Assembly (NCBI GenBank): GCA_015200025.1
Contig: CP054186.1
Span: 3,398,643 to 3,462,642 of the forward strand
Length of the DNA: 64,000 bases
Source: Phycisphaeraceae bacterium
Lineage (GTDB): Bacteria; Planctomycetota; Phycisphaerae; Phycisphaerales; UBA1924
Direction of reading: 5' to 3'
Part shown: one piece after another, positions 43,042 to 52,259 of the stretch
How the letters are laid out: every line of letters starts with the position of its first letter
Numbering within the stretch: the first letter of the stretch is position 1
Notes under the pieces: generated by a model
Databases searched by the model: none
What the model was told of the DNA's origin: nothing
Seen by the model: only the letters and a program-made list of their open reading frames with translations
Made by a program: the position numbers and the translations under genes

Positions 43042-45261
43042 ATGTCTGATCCTTCCCCCTTCGGCGTCGCGACCCTCCCGGGCTCCATCACGGTCTCCCG
43101 TGAGATCGGCGGCCGGACCCTCACCCTCGAGACCGGAGTGGTCGGCAAACTGGCCGGCGCGACGGTCATGGCGACCTACGGCGGGACGACCGTGCTCGCC
43201 GCGGTCGTGCGGGCCAACCCCCGCGAGGGCCTGGACTTCTTCCCGCTGACGGTTGATTACCGCGAGAAGACCTCGGCGGCGGGCAAGTTCCCCGGCGGGT
43301 TCAAGAAGCGCGAAGGCCCGCCGAGCGAGAAAGAAATCCTGACCATGCGGATGATCGACCGCCCGATCCGCCCGCTGTTCCCCGACGGGTTCGTCGACGA
43401 GGTGCTGATCCAGTGCTTCGTCATGAGCCACGACGGCGAGAACGACAGCGACGTGCTGGCGGGGACGGCCTCGTCGGCGGCGCTGGCGCTCTCGAACATC
43501 CCGTTCGAGGGCCCGACGGCGACGGTCCGCGTCGCCCGCATCCACACCGACGCGGGCCCGCAGTTCGTCATCAACCCGACGGTCTCGCAGCTGGATTACA
43601 GCGACCTCGACCTCGTGCTCGCCGGGCACAAGGACGGGGTGAACATGATCGAGGTCGGGGCGGCCGAACTCCCCGAGAGCGCGGTCCTCGGCGCCATCGA
43701 GTTCGGGATGGACCAGATCCGAGTCCTCCTGGGGATGATCGAGGAGCTGGCGGGCAAGGCCGGGCAGGCCAAGGTCCCCGCGGCCGAGCTGCTGCTGCCC
43801 ACCGCCGAGATCACGGCGAAGGTCGCGTCGGTGTGCGAGGCCGAGATGGTCAAGGCCCGCAAGATCATGGGCAAGAAAGAACGCAACGACGCGGTCGACG
43901 CGCTCCGCAAGACGGTCCTCGACACGCACTTTGCGCTCAAGACCGGCGGGACCTACGGCGAGTACGCGGCGAGCCTCAAGGCCCGCTCGATGGCCAAGGA
44001 GGCGTTCAAGCGCCTCGAAGAGAAAGTCACTCGTCACCTGATCGTGGCGGAGGGCCACCGGGCCGACGGGCGCGGCCCGACGCAGATCCGCCCCATCACC
44101 GGGGCGGTGGGCGTGTTCCAGCGGACGCACGGCTCGTCGCTCTTCCAGCGCGGCGAGACGCAGAGCCTCTGCTCGGTCACGCTGGGCACGTCCAAGGACG
44201 AACAGATTATCGACGGGCTGCTCCCCGAGTACACGAAGAAGTTCACGCTGCACTACAACTTCCCCCCGATCTCGACGGGCGAGGCCAAGCGCATCACGGG
44301 CCCGGGGCGCCGCGAGATCGGCCACGGCTCGCTCGCCGAGCGGAGCCTGCTGGCGATCCTCCCGGGGCCCGACGAGTTCCCCTACACGATCCGCGTGGTG
44401 TCGGACATCACCGAATCCAACGGGAGCAGCTCGATGGCGTCGGTCTGCGGCGGGTGCCTGGCCCTCATGGACGCGGGCGTGCCCATCAAGAACACCTGCG
44501 CGGGGATCTCGGTCGGCCGGTTCTCGACCGAGGACAACTCCCGTGAGGTCTTCGTCACCGACATCATCGGAGAGGAAGACTTCTTCGGGGACATGGACTT
44601 CAAGGTCTCGGGGACCCGCGAGGGGATCACCGGGATCCAGCTCGACCTCAAGGCCCGTGGGCTCACGCTCTCCCAGATCGAGCGGACCTTCGAGCAGGCC
44701 AAGAAGGGCCGGCTCGAGATCATCGACACCATGGAGCGGATCATCGCCGCCCCCAGGGCCGAGATCAGCCCGCTGGCCCCCAGGTTGATCAGCCTGTCGA
44801 TCGACCCGGACAAGATCGGGAAGCTCATCGGGCCCGGCGGGAAGATGATCCGCGCGATCCAGGAGCGCCACCAGGTCACCATCGACGTCGAGGACGACGG
44901 CACGGTGCAGCTGGCCGGCATGAACGCCGAATCGATCGCCGGCGCCCGCGCCGAGATCGAGGCGCTCTGCGAGGAGATCAAGGTCGGGACGGTCTACACG
45001 GGCAAGGTGGTCTCGATGAAGGACTTCGGCGCCTTCGTGGAGCTGGCCCCCGGGACCGACGGGATGTGCCACATCTCCGAACTGGCCGACGGGTTCGTCA
45101 AGAGCGTCGGCGAGGTCGTCAAGATGGGCGACATGATCAAGGTCAAGGTCATCAACATCGACGACCAGGGCCGGATCAAGCTCAGCCGAAAGGCCGTTAT
45201 CCTCGACGAAAAAAAGGGCCAGCAGGGCAGCGCCCCCGAGGGGCAGACCGCCGGCCGCTGA
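43042..45261 (+). CDS. pnp: Polyribonucleotide nucleotidyltransferase (PNPase)
   Basis: 739 residues from ATG 43042 (GTG 43033 is an in-frame alternative). Two RNase PH-like domains (residues ~10-240 and ~325-560; FPGGFKKREGPPSEKEIL, HGSSLFQRGETQSL, the catalytic region EEDFFGDMDFKVSGT) flank an alpha-helical linker. A KH domain (KIGKLIGPGGKMIRAI) and an S1 domain (GKVVSMKDFGAFVELAPGTDGMCHISEL) follow. PNPase degrades RNA 3'-5' phosphorolytically and can add tails; it is part of degradosomes. It is downstream of rpsO and followed by a strong terminator. The leader structure suggests autoregulation as known in other bacteria. Confidence 0.98.
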   Translation: MSDPSPFGVATLPGSITVSREIGGRTLTLETGVVGKLAGATVMATYGGTTVLAAVVRANPREGLDFFPLTVDYREKTSAAGKFPGGFKKREGPPSEKEILTMRMIDRPIRPLFPDGFVDEVLIQCFVMSHDGENDSDVLAGTASSAALALSNIPFEGPTATVRVARIHTDAGPQFVINPTVSQLDYSDLDLVLAGHKDGVNMIEVGAAELPESAVLGAIEFGMDQIRVLLGMIEELAGKAGQAKVPAAELLLPTAEITAKVASVCEAEMVKARKIMGKKERNDAVDALRKTVLDTHFALKTGGTYGEYAASLKARSMAKEAFKRLEEKVTRHLIVAEGHRADGRGPTQIRPITGAVGVFQRTHGSSLFQRGETQSLCSVTLGTSKDEQIIDGLLPEYTKKFTLHYNFPPISTGEAKRITGPGRREIGHGSLAERSLLAILPGPDEFPYTIRVVSDITESNGSSSMASVCGGCLALMDAGVPIKNTCAGISVGRFSTEDNSREVFVTDIIGEEDFFGDMDFKVSGTREGITGIQLDLKARGLTLSQIERTFEQAKKGRLEIIDTMERIIAAPRAEISPLAPRLISLSIDPDKIGKLIGPGGKMIRAIQERHQVTIDVEDDGTVQLAGMNAESIAGARAEIEALCEEIKVGTVYTGKVVSMKDFGAFVELAPGTDGMCHISELADGFVKSVGEVVKMGDMIKVKVINIDDQGRIKLSRKAVILDEKKGQQGSAPEGQTAGR

Positions 45262-45297
45262 CCCCTCCCCGGCGACCGCCCGTGTGAAAGTGGATAA

Positions 45298-45325
45298 CCC
45301 CCTCCCGCCCCGGGAGGGGTTTTTC
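45298..45325 (+). terminator. Intrinsic terminator of pnp
   Basis: Stem CCCCTCCC / GGGAGGGG with a 5-nt loop, followed directly by TTTTTC; 37 bp after the pnp stop. Confidence 0.93.
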
Positions 45326-45410
45326 ATTTGCGTAAACCGTGCTCTCGGCAAACCTTGCGGGTTATGAGGGCGGCGTCGTCACCCGACTTGGGGGGCGGCG
45401 CGAACTTTAC

Positions 45411-45440
45411 TTGCGTTGGGCTCGTTGCGTCTGATAAGGT
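45411..45440 (+). promoter_or_regulatory. Candidate promoter of the cold-shock gene
   Basis: TTGCGT, 18-nt spacer, TAAGGT (or GATAAG one step left). It would give a leader of roughly 185 nt before ATG 45632, in keeping with the long 5' untranslated regions of cold-shock genes. Confidence 0.35.
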
Positions 45441-45631
45441 ACGGGTCCGGGCTGCCAGGAGCGTCTGGCCCGGGTTTGGAACGCTCTCCGAGTCGTCGCG
45501 TCCCATCAGGCTCGCGGCGCCTCGACGGGGGCGTTCGCAGGATCGGTGAGCGGGTCCCCGGGTTCTGTTGCCCGCCGGGGACCGACACGGCTGTCGACCC
45601 GACGCCGATCCCCCGTCTTGGAGCGGGGTGC

Positions 45632-45922
45632 ATGATGAGCGACGCAAGGCCGGGCCGGATCGTGAACGCGGAGGGGGCGGTGAAGTGGTTCGACCCCCGG
45701 AAGGGGTTCGGGTTCATCATCGGTCCCGAGGGTCAGGACGTGTTCGTCCATTTCTCGGTGATCGAGGGCGAAGGGTTTCGTGCGCTCAAAGACGGATCCC
45801 AGGTCGTCTACGACGCGGAGGACTCCGGCGGGCGCTGGAAGGCGACGCGTGTGAAACGGGTCGAACAGATCGACGTGACCGTCGTGGCCCGTCGCGGGTA
45901 CACGCGGGCCCCGCGTGAGTGA
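45632..45922 (+). CDS. Cold-shock domain protein (CspA family)
   Basis: 96 residues from ATG 45632 (ATG 45635 follows directly). RNP1-like [12 protein letters not shown] and RNP2-like VFVHFSVI define a cold-shock domain of the OB fold (residues ~13-78), with a ~15-residue basic tail longer than in classic CspA. Such proteins bind single-stranded RNA/DNA and act as RNA chaperones. The ~300-bp region between the pnp terminator and the start codon contains no other gene and probably serves as promoter and leader. Confidence 0.93.
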   Translation: MMSDARPGRIVNAEGAVKWFDPRKGFGFIIGPEGQDVFVHFSVIEGEGFRALKDGSQVVYDAEDSGGRWKATRVKRVEQIDVTVVARRGYTRAPRE

Positions 45923-45977
45923 CGCCGGTCTTGACGCGGGGGCACGCCGGGCGGGCCCCGGCGGCTAGACTGCGCCC

Positions 45978-46877
45978 GTGGAAGGCGCGGTCTGGTTCTT
46001 TCTCGGTGCGTTCGTCGGGGTGGCGCTGGCGTCGGCGGTGTGGTCGCGGTACACCCGCCGGACGCTGAACCGGGTCCGGGCCGCCGAGCGTCGGGCACGG
46101 GCGGCGGAGCGGATGGCCGAGGTGGGGGCGATGACCGGCGGGCTTGCGCACGAGATCAAGAACCCGTTGTCGACGATCGGGCTGAACGCGCAGCTGCTCG
46201 GCGAGGCGGTGGGGGAGCTGAACGCGCCGCGCGAGGAGAAGGACCGGCTGTCGCGGCGGGTCGACGCCCTGCGCCGCGAGGCGGACAGGCTCCGCGGGAT
46301 CCTGACGGACTTCCTGGAGTACGCGGGCGCGTTGCGCATCGATCCTCAGCGTTCGGACCTGAACGCCGCGGTTGGGGAGATGGTGGATTTCTTCATGCCG
46401 CAGGCCGAACGCGGCGGGGTCAAGCTCGTGAGCGAGCCCGCGCCGGGCCCGTTGACGGCGATGGTCGACGTGGCGGCGTTCAAGCAGGCGTTGCTGAACC
46501 TGATGCTCAACGCGGTGCAGGCGATGGGGTCGTCCGGGCGCGGCGTCCCGAGGCTTCTGACCGTTCGGACGAGAGCGGGCAGGGACGCCGAGGGGAGGCA
46601 GGCCTCGGTCGTCGAGGTGGTGGACACGGGCCCCGGGATGCCGCCCGAGGTGCTGTCGAAAGTGTTCGAGCCGTACTTCACGACCAAGCCCGGGGGGACG
46701 GGCCTGGGTCTCCCGACGACGCGGCGGCTGATCGAGGCCCATGGGGGGCGGGTCGAGGTATCGAGCGAACCCGGGCGGGGGACGACGTTCCGCCTTGTGC
46801 TCCCGTCCGAACTCGAGGGCGAGGAGCAAGGGCCGGGGGGTGCCGGCCGGGCGGCGATGGCGCCGTCGGCGGACTAA
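45978..46877 (+). CDS. Sensor histidine kinase with single N-terminal membrane helix
   Basis: 299 residues from GTG 45978. One transmembrane segment (VWFFLGAFVGVALASAVW), a short coiled-coil (TLNRVRAAERRARAAERMAEVG), then the HisKA domain with HEIKNPLSTIGLNAQLL (phospho-His), and HATPase_c with NLMLNAVQAM, VVDTGPGMP, FEPYFTTKPGGTGLGL. There is no extracellular sensor domain, so the input is probably membrane-near or via a partner. No response regulator gene is adjacent (orphan kinase). Convergent overlap of four bases with the DUF58 gene (CTAA). Confidence 0.9.
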   Translation: MEGAVWFFLGAFVGVALASAVWSRYTRRTLNRVRAAERRARAAERMAEVGAMTGGLAHEIKNPLSTIGLNAQLLGEAVGELNAPREEKDRLSRRVDALRREADRLRGILTDFLEYAGALRIDPQRSDLNAAVGEMVDFFMPQAERGGVKLVSEPAPGPLTAMVDVAAFKQALLNLMLNAVQAMGSSGRGVPRLLTVRTRAGRDAEGRQASVVEVVDTGPGMPPEVLSKVFEPYFTTKPGGTGLGLPTTRRLIEAHGGRVEVSSEPGRGTTFRLVLPSELEGEEQGPGGAGRAAMAPSAD

Positions 46878-47863
46878 CGGAGGACCCCGCCGCGTCGGAG
46901 TGAATCGAGGATGAGCGTCTCGACCGGGGTGGACGAAGGGGCGAGGAAGGCGCCGATACCCCTGGCGGCGGCAGCGTGCTTGAGGTCGCGGGTATAGGCC
47001 AAGATGGACCGGCGGTACCGCGCGATCAACGAGGCCGAGACGGTGACTTCCGCGGCCCGGCCGGATTCGGCGTCGGTGAGGCGCAGGTCGCCGAGGAGCC
47101 CCCGGTCCCGCTCCTTCGCGGGGTCGAGTTCGGCATCGGAAAGTGTGTGGAGGAGGTAGGTATCGAAGGCGGCCGAGCCGGCCGCGGCGAGGGCGTTGAG
47201 GGCGGGCCCCAGGGCCTGGACGCCGCCGGGGATGAGGATATCGCTCAGGACGATCATGACGCCCCGCCCGGAGCGCGACATGGCGATCTGCCGCACGGAG
47301 GCATTGAACGAGGCGGCGAGGTCGTCCCGTGGAGGGGCGGGGTTGGGGGACGAGCCCGCGGCGAGGGATTCGAGGAGGAACGAAGCGACCCGTCGCGCGT
47401 TGGCCCGCCCGCGGAGCGGGGTGAGTTGCCGGACCCCGCCGGGGCCGCCGAAGGAGGCCACGCTGACTCGGTTCTGCTTGACGAGCCCGATGTAGGCGAG
47501 GGCCATCGCGGCGCGGTGGGCGAACTCGAGTTTGGTGGGCTCGCCCGAGGCCATGGAGGCGGAGGCATCGACGGCGATGAGGAGTCCCATGTCCTCGTCC
47601 TCGCGGAACAACTTGATGACGAGGCGGTCCAACCGGGCGTAGATATTCCAATCGACGTGGCGGAGGTCGTCGCCGGGCGTGTAGGGCTTAAAATCGTCGA
47701 ACTCGACGCTCCGCCCTCGGCGCTTCCCGCGGCGTTCGCCCGGGAGTTTGCCGGCGAAAACCTTGCGGCTCAGCACGTCGAGACGGTCGATCCGCTCGGC
47801 GAGGCTCCGCGGGAGGAGGGCATCGAACGTCGCGGGGACGGGCTGGGCGGTCCGGAGGATCAT
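46874..47863 (-). CDS. DUF58/vWA-like domain protein
   Basis: 329 residues from ATG 47863; the longer frame upstream is shadow. DUF58 signatures: LSRKVFAGKLPGERRGKRRGRSVEF, DDFKPYTPGDDLRHVDWNIYARLDRLVIK and FREDEDMGLLIAVDASASM, the last being a MIDAS-like DxSxS of the vWA fold. Family members are usually encoded beside MoxR AAA+ ATPases and other vWA proteins in chaperone-like metal-insertion or envelope systems. Here the neighbours are a kinase (convergent) and a divergent coiled-coil protein gene, so the partner ATPase must be upstream of other DNA or absent. Confidence 0.9.
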   Translation of the reverse strand: MILRTAQPVPATFDALLPRSLAERIDRLDVLSRKVFAGKLPGERRGKRRGRSVEFDDFKPYTPGDDLRHVDWNIYARLDRLVIKLFREDEDMGLLIAVDASASMASGEPTKLEFAHRAAMALAYIGLVKQNRVSVASFGGPGGVRQLTPLRGRANARRVASFLLESLAAGSSPNPAPPRDDLAASFNASVRQIAMSRSGRGVMIVLSDILIPGGVQALGPALNALAAAGSAAFDTYLLHTLSDAELDPAKERDRGLLGDLRLTDAESGRAAEVTVSASLIARYRRSILAYTRDLKHAAAARGIGAFLAPSSTPVETLILDSLRRGGVLR

Positions 47864-47970
47864 CGTGGGGGTGCGTTGGGCGGGTGCGGGCGGGAGAGGG
47901 TGCGTGGGGGTGGGTGGGGGTTGAGGGGTCTCCCGTGGCAAGCGTATCGTCCTTTGTACGGAGGTGCCCC

Positions 47971-48831
47971 GTGAACCGAGCCCGAACCGCCGGAATCGCT
48001 CGTTGGACGCCAGGGCTGATCGCGGGGGTTGTCTTGGTGTCCCCACCGGGGTGGTCGTACGGGCAGCCCGATGGGGCGACGCCTGCGGCGGTCGAGCCCG
48101 CGGGGGCGGCCGACGCCTTGAGCCGCCTGCGTGAAGAGAACGAGCGGCTGTCTCGTCAGGTGGCGAGCCTGGAGCGTCGGGTGGCGGAGATGAACGCGAC
48201 GCTGGCGGACCTGGCCTCGGTGCTCAGGGACCTGGCGAGGGATATCCCGGCGATCCGCGAGGCGGTCGATCGGGAGGCCCGGTCGGGGGCGGGCGCCGTC
48301 GATCCGCCCGCCGCGTCATCGGACGAGCCGTTCGCGTCACCCGATGACTTGCTGGCGGCGTTGCGTGCGAGGTACACAGAGGAGTTCGGGAAGGACCCGC
48401 TCCCCGACCACCCCGCGCGCCGACGTGAGGCGGCGGAGGCGTGGCTGCGGGCGACCAACCGGGCGCTGCGGGGGCGGGCGAACTGGCTGGTCCGCGTGAG
48501 CGAGGCCCGGATCGTGGAGCAGGGGAAGACGACCGCGACGATGACGGTGCTCGACCCGTTGACGCGTGCGGCACGAGGGGGCTCGTTCACCGTCGCGGTC
48601 CCCGGTGAGTACGCGAAGGTCGTGCGCGACGGCGGCGATGCGGTGTACGAACTCTCGGTGCTGGTGAGTTCGGAGGCCAAGTACAACCCCGAACGCCCGG
48701 ACCGCGGGGTCTTCGAGACGCCGCCGTTGGTGGGGGCGTACGTGGATTTCGCGTACCGGCTGGAGTGGCGATTGCTGCGGGCGGTCCGCGGGAGCGACTC
48801 GGGAGATGATCGGACGCGGACGCCCCGCTAG
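47971..48831 (+). CDS. Exported coiled-coil protein, unknown function
   Basis: 286 residues from GTG 47971, which has a strong SD (GGAGG, 6 nt upstream). A signal peptide (RWTPGLIAGVVLVSPPGWSYG) is followed by a coiled-coil (about residues 50-90: LSRLREENERLSRQVASLERRVAEM), an Ala/Asp-rich linker and a globular C-terminal domain (LIVRVSEARIVEQGKTT-like region, GGSFTVAVPGEYAKVV). Family not recognised. It is divergent from DUF58, and its stop shares the CTAG palindrome with the convergent kinase gene. Confidence 0.75.
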   Translation: MNRARTAGIARWTPGLIAGVVLVSPPGWSYGQPDGATPAAVEPAGAADALSRLREENERLSRQVASLERRVAEMNATLADLASVLRDLARDIPAIREAVDREARSGAGAVDPPAASSDEPFASPDDLLAALRARYTEEFGKDPLPDHPARRREAAEAWLRATNRALRGRANWLVRVSEARIVEQGKTTATMTVLDPLTRAARGGSFTVAVPGEYAKVVRDGGDAVYELSVLVSSEAKYNPERPDRGVFETPPLVGAYVDFAYRLEWRLLRAVRGSDSGDDRTRTPR

Positions 48832-48836
48832 CGGGG
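48823..48836. other. 14-bp palindrome containing both stop codons
   Basis: CCCCGCT-AGCGGGG is perfectly symmetrical, and its central CTAG supplies the TAG stops of both convergent genes. It may help bidirectional termination, but lacks T-runs. Confidence 0.5.
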
Positions 48837-51800
48837 GGCGGTTTCGGCGAGGTTCCGGACCCACGCGGCGGCTTCGGCGGCGTCTGCGCCGGGGTGTTGG
48901 AACCGTCTCGCTTGGTACGCGGCGTTGCCGGCCACGTGGCGGAGGTGCGCGTCGACGTCCCACTCGGCGGCGTGCCACGAGTTCCAGTCGCCCCCGGCGG
49001 TGACCAGAACGCCCGCGCCGCCGGCCCACGCGAGGCCGAACACCTCGGCGGCGCCCGTGGGGACCACGGCAATGGTCCGCCCGGACTCGAGGTCCCAGAC
49101 CCTGGCGATGGGCCCTCGCTCGCCGGTGGCGGCCCAGGCACGGTCGGGGTGGACGGCGATGGACGTGACGGGCCGGCCGTGGCCGATCAGCACACGCTGA
49201 CGCCCGTCGGGCTCGAGGATGACGACCTCGTGGCGTTCGGTCCCGACGACGAGCCGGTCGCCCGCGGCGGCGACACACCGAGCGGCCCGATCGGCGTTCA
49301 CGAGCAACGTGGGCTCGGCCTCGCCGGCGTCCCAGAGCAGCACGCGGCCGTCCGCGGCGATGAAGGCGACGCGGGCCAACGGCTCGCCTGGCTTCAAGAC
49401 CCAGGCGGGCGGGGTCCGCATCACGCCGGGGATCACGCGGGAATGAGATGCTCCTTCGGCCTCGAAGACGGTCAGCACGCCTTGATCGGTGATGCAGGCC
49501 AGCCTCCGGCCATCGGGCGAGAATGACCCGGACCAAGGCCAGGACGAAGGGTCCGGGAGCGGGATCCGCCGCACGACCGTCCCATCCGAGGCGTCGCGGA
49601 CCGCGATGTGGCCCGGGGTCTGATCGGCGGTGGCGATCGGCCCGAGCGTCGATGCGGCGAGGAAGGGCGAGCCGCCGCCGGTGGACCCGGTCGGGGTGTC
49701 CCGTGGGGTCGGGTTCTCACCGGCGACGACACGGATGACCCCGACAGAGGGTTCGAGGATCGCGACGCCCCCGGGGATCCGGCCGACCGCACGGGCGGCG
49801 GTGGGTCTCGAACGGACGGCGGCGAGTTCGTCAGAGGTCGTCGGAACGGGCCGGGGCGGGATGAGCCTGGGCCACGCGAAGCCCGAGAGCGACCAGAGCT
49901 TGACGATCCCGTCCGGTCCCGCGGAGAGGAGCGTCGAGCCGTCGGGGCTGAACTCGATGAGCGCCGGGGACTCTCGGTGCCCGGCGAGTTCGCGGATAGT
50001 CCGGCCCGAGTAAGGATCGACGAGCATGATCGGTCCGGTGCCCCGGGTGATGATGGCCAGGGCGGAGCCGTCGGGCGAGAAGGCCAGGGTCGAACGGTCC
50101 GTGGCGTGGAGGCGCATCGCGCGTTCGAAACCGGCGGAACTGCGGCCGATCATCCCGATCCCTCCGACGGCGGCGGCCATCTGGTCCCCGGCGCGAGAGA
50201 GGGCGATGGCGGGCGCGAGGTCGCGGAGCGATTCGGCGGGCGCGAGCAACGCCGCCTCGCCTCCCGAGACGAACCACGACTCGCGATCACGCCGGGGATC
50301 CCACACGTGAAGTCTGACCTTCGGATCATCGTCCAGAGCGATCTCGCCCGAGGCCAGGCGTGAGCCGTTGGACGTGAAGGTCAGCGCGGCGACGGGCCAG
50401 TCGGGGTCGTCGATGTCGGCGACGAGCGTGCCGGCGGTGGTGTCCCAGAGCAGGATCCGCGCGTCGAGCCCGCCCGAGGCGAGCCGGGACCCGTCGGGGC
50501 TGAACGCGAGCGAGATCGCGGGCCCCCGGTGCCCTCGGAGAACGGCCCGCGGCGCTCCCGAGCCGAGCTCGTACAGCTCGATCCGGTCGTCTACGGCGAA
50601 GGCCGCGAGCCCACCCCGGTGCGAGACCGCGACCACACGGGCGGGCCCGCCGACGGGGAGCCGGCCTCCCGGGCCGAGTGTGCCCGAGGCGGGGTCGAGA
50701 CTGGTCCACGCCCCCTCGGCCCCGACGAGCAGGACCGACGACCCCTCGGCTTGCCAGGCCGACGCGAGCACGGGAAACCCCGCGTCGAACGTCGCGAGGC
50801 AGGGGTGTCGTCGGTAGACCTCGGCCAGGACCCATGCGGCGGCCTCACGGCGGGCGGATGCCGACGTCTCGCCCGGAGAGGCGTGGTCACCGGTCGAGAA
50901 GAACTCTCCCCAAGCGAGGTCCTCGGCGTCGGGGACGTTGCCCACCGTGGCGCCCAAGAGGCGGGCCCGCTCGAGCGTGGCGTCGGAGAGGGCGTCGGCC
51001 AAGCCGCGGGTGGCCTGGGCTTCGCGGGCCCGGGCCGACGAGACGCGGGCCAGCAGGACCGAGGTCACCACGGCCGAGGCGACGACGAGGATCAGGACCA
51101 CGGCGGCCGCGGTAACGCCCAGGCGGTGCCGACCGGCGAGCCTCCGCAGCACGTACCAGGCGCTGTCCCGCTTGGCGCCGATGGGTTCGCCGGCGAGGTA
51201 CCGCCCGATGTCCTCGCCGAGCGATTCGGCGGAGGGGTACCGGCGCTCCTTGTCCTTGTCAAGGGCGCGGAGCAGGATCGTTTCGAGGTCGTTATCGACG
51301 AGCGGTGCGACCAGGGAGGGTTTGACGGGCGGCTCCTGGAGGATGTTCCGGACCACCTCGGCGACCGGCCCGTCGATCCGGTAAGGGTGCATCCCGGTGA
51401 GCAGCTCGTACAAGATGACCCCGAGGGCGTAGACGTCGCTCCGGACATCGACGGCGTCGGGGTGGCCCAGCACCTGCTCGGGCGAGGCGTAGGCCAGCGT
51501 GCCGGCGAACTCCCCGGTCTTGGTCGGGATGGGGGAGCGGGTGTCCCGGAGTTTGGCGATGCCGAAGTCCAGGACGTGGGGCGAACTGGCCGCGTCGACC
51601 AGGATGTTCGCGGGTTTGAGGTCCCGGTGGATGACGCCTCGCTGGTGCGCGTAATGAACGGCGTCGCAGATCGACCGGAACGCGGCGAGCTTCGCCCGGA
51701 ACGAGGCCCGCGTCTCGACGGGCTCGGCGCCCGGCGCGGGCGTGGCCCGGCCCGGCCAGGGGGCCAGGTCGAGGGCCGCGCCCTCGATGTACTCCATCGC

Positions 51801-52259
51801 GATGGCGTGCCGGCCGCCCGCGAGAGCGATGCTGTCGTAGATCGTGACGATGTTGGCGTGCCGGAGCGAGGCGGCGATCTCGGCCTCCCGCTCCATGCGC
51901 ATGCGCTGCTTCGGTGTCGCCCAGGCGCCCTGCAACAGCATCTTGAGCGCCACGACCCTTTGGGTGCGCTCCTGCCTCGCCCGGTACACCACGCCCTGCG
52001 CCCCGCGGTGGATCTCGCCGAGGATCTCGTAGCCCGGGACGGTGAGGTCGGGCTGCTCGAAGAGCGCCCGACCTTCGGCGGCGTCGGTGGAGAGCCGTTC
52101 GAGGAAGCGGTTGTTCTCCCGGACCTCGTCGATGATCGACCGGCACCGGGGGCACTGATCCACGTGGTCCGCGACCGACGGGTCGGCTTCGCCGGACGCG
52201 AACCGTTCGAGCTGGGAGGCGGGCGGGCAGTCGGCCGCGGCGTGCTCGGCGGGCGGCAT
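48828..52259 (-). CDS. Ser/Thr protein kinase with zinc finger, membrane span and WD40 repeats
   Basis: 1143 residues from ATG 52259, overlapping the sigma-factor stop by one base (TGATG). In order: an N-terminal anti-sigma-type zinc finger (HVDQCPRC, about residues 32-39); a kinase domain (~77-350) with GEIHRGAQGVVYRA, VALK, VIHRDLKPANILV, VLDFGIAKL and ASPEQV; one transmembrane helix (about 385-405, VTAAAVVLILVVASAVVTSVLL); then ~600 residues of WD40-type beta-propeller with repeats ending in LWD/VWD (SLAFSPDGSRLASGGLDARILLWD). The zinc finger, typical of anti-sigma factors, and the overlap with an ECF sigma gene suggest it controls that sigma factor by binding or phosphorylation. Confidence 0.92.
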   Translation of the reverse strand: MPPAEHAAADCPPASQLERFASGEADPSVADHVDQCPRCRSIIDEVRENNRFLERLSTDAAEGRALFEQPDLTVPGYEILGEIHRGAQGVVYRARQERTQRVVALKMLLQGAWATPKQRMRMEREAEIAASLRHANIVTIYDSIALAGGRHAIAMEYIEGAALDLAPWPGRATPAPGAEPVETRASFRAKLAAFRSICDAVHYAHQRGVIHRDLKPANILVDAASSPHVLDFGIAKLRDTRSPIPTKTGEFAGTLAYASPEQVLGHPDAVDVRSDVYALGVILYELLTGMHPYRIDGPVAEVVRNILQEPPVKPSLVAPLVDNDLETILLRALDKDKERRYPSAESLGEDIGRYLAGEPIGAKRDSAWYVLRRLAGRHRLGVTAAAVVLILVVASAVVTSVLLARVSSARAREAQATRGLADALSDATLERARLLGATVGNVPDAEDLAWGEFFSTGDHASPGETSASARREAAAWVLAEVYRRHPCLATFDAGFPVLASAWQAEGSSVLLVGAEGAWTSLDPASGTLGPGGRLPVGGPARVVAVSHRGGLAAFAVDDRIELYELGSGAPRAVLRGHRGPAISLAFSPDGSRLASGGLDARILLWDTTAGTLVADIDDPDWPVAALTFTSNGSRLASGEIALDDDPKVRLHVWDPRRDRESWFVSGGEAALLAPAESLRDLAPAIALSRAGDQMAAAVGGIGMIGRSSAGFERAMRLHATDRSTLAFSPDGSALAIITRGTGPIMLVDPYSGRTIRELAGHRESPALIEFSPDGSTLLSAGPDGIVKLWSLSGFAWPRLIPPRPVPTTSDELAAVRSRPTAARAVGRIPGGVAILEPSVGVIRVVAGENPTPRDTPTGSTGGGSPFLAASTLGPIATADQTPGHIAVRDASDGTVVRRIPLPDPSSWPWSGSFSPDGRRLACITDQGVLTVFEAEGASHSRVIPGVMRTPPAWVLKPGEPLARVAFIAADGRVLLWDAGEAEPTLLVNADRAARCVAAAGDRLVVGTERHEVVILEPDGRQRVLIGHGRPVTSIAVHPDRAWAATGERGPIARVWDLESGRTIAVVPTGAAEVFGLAWAGGAGVLVTAGGDWNSWHAAEWDVDAHLRHVAGNAAYQARRFQHPGADAAEAAAWVRNLAETAPR

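Noticed and set aside
39960..45351. Long minus-strand open frames over the large lipoprotein and pnp
   Set aside because: No family features; low-complexity composition typical of GC-rich antisense frames.
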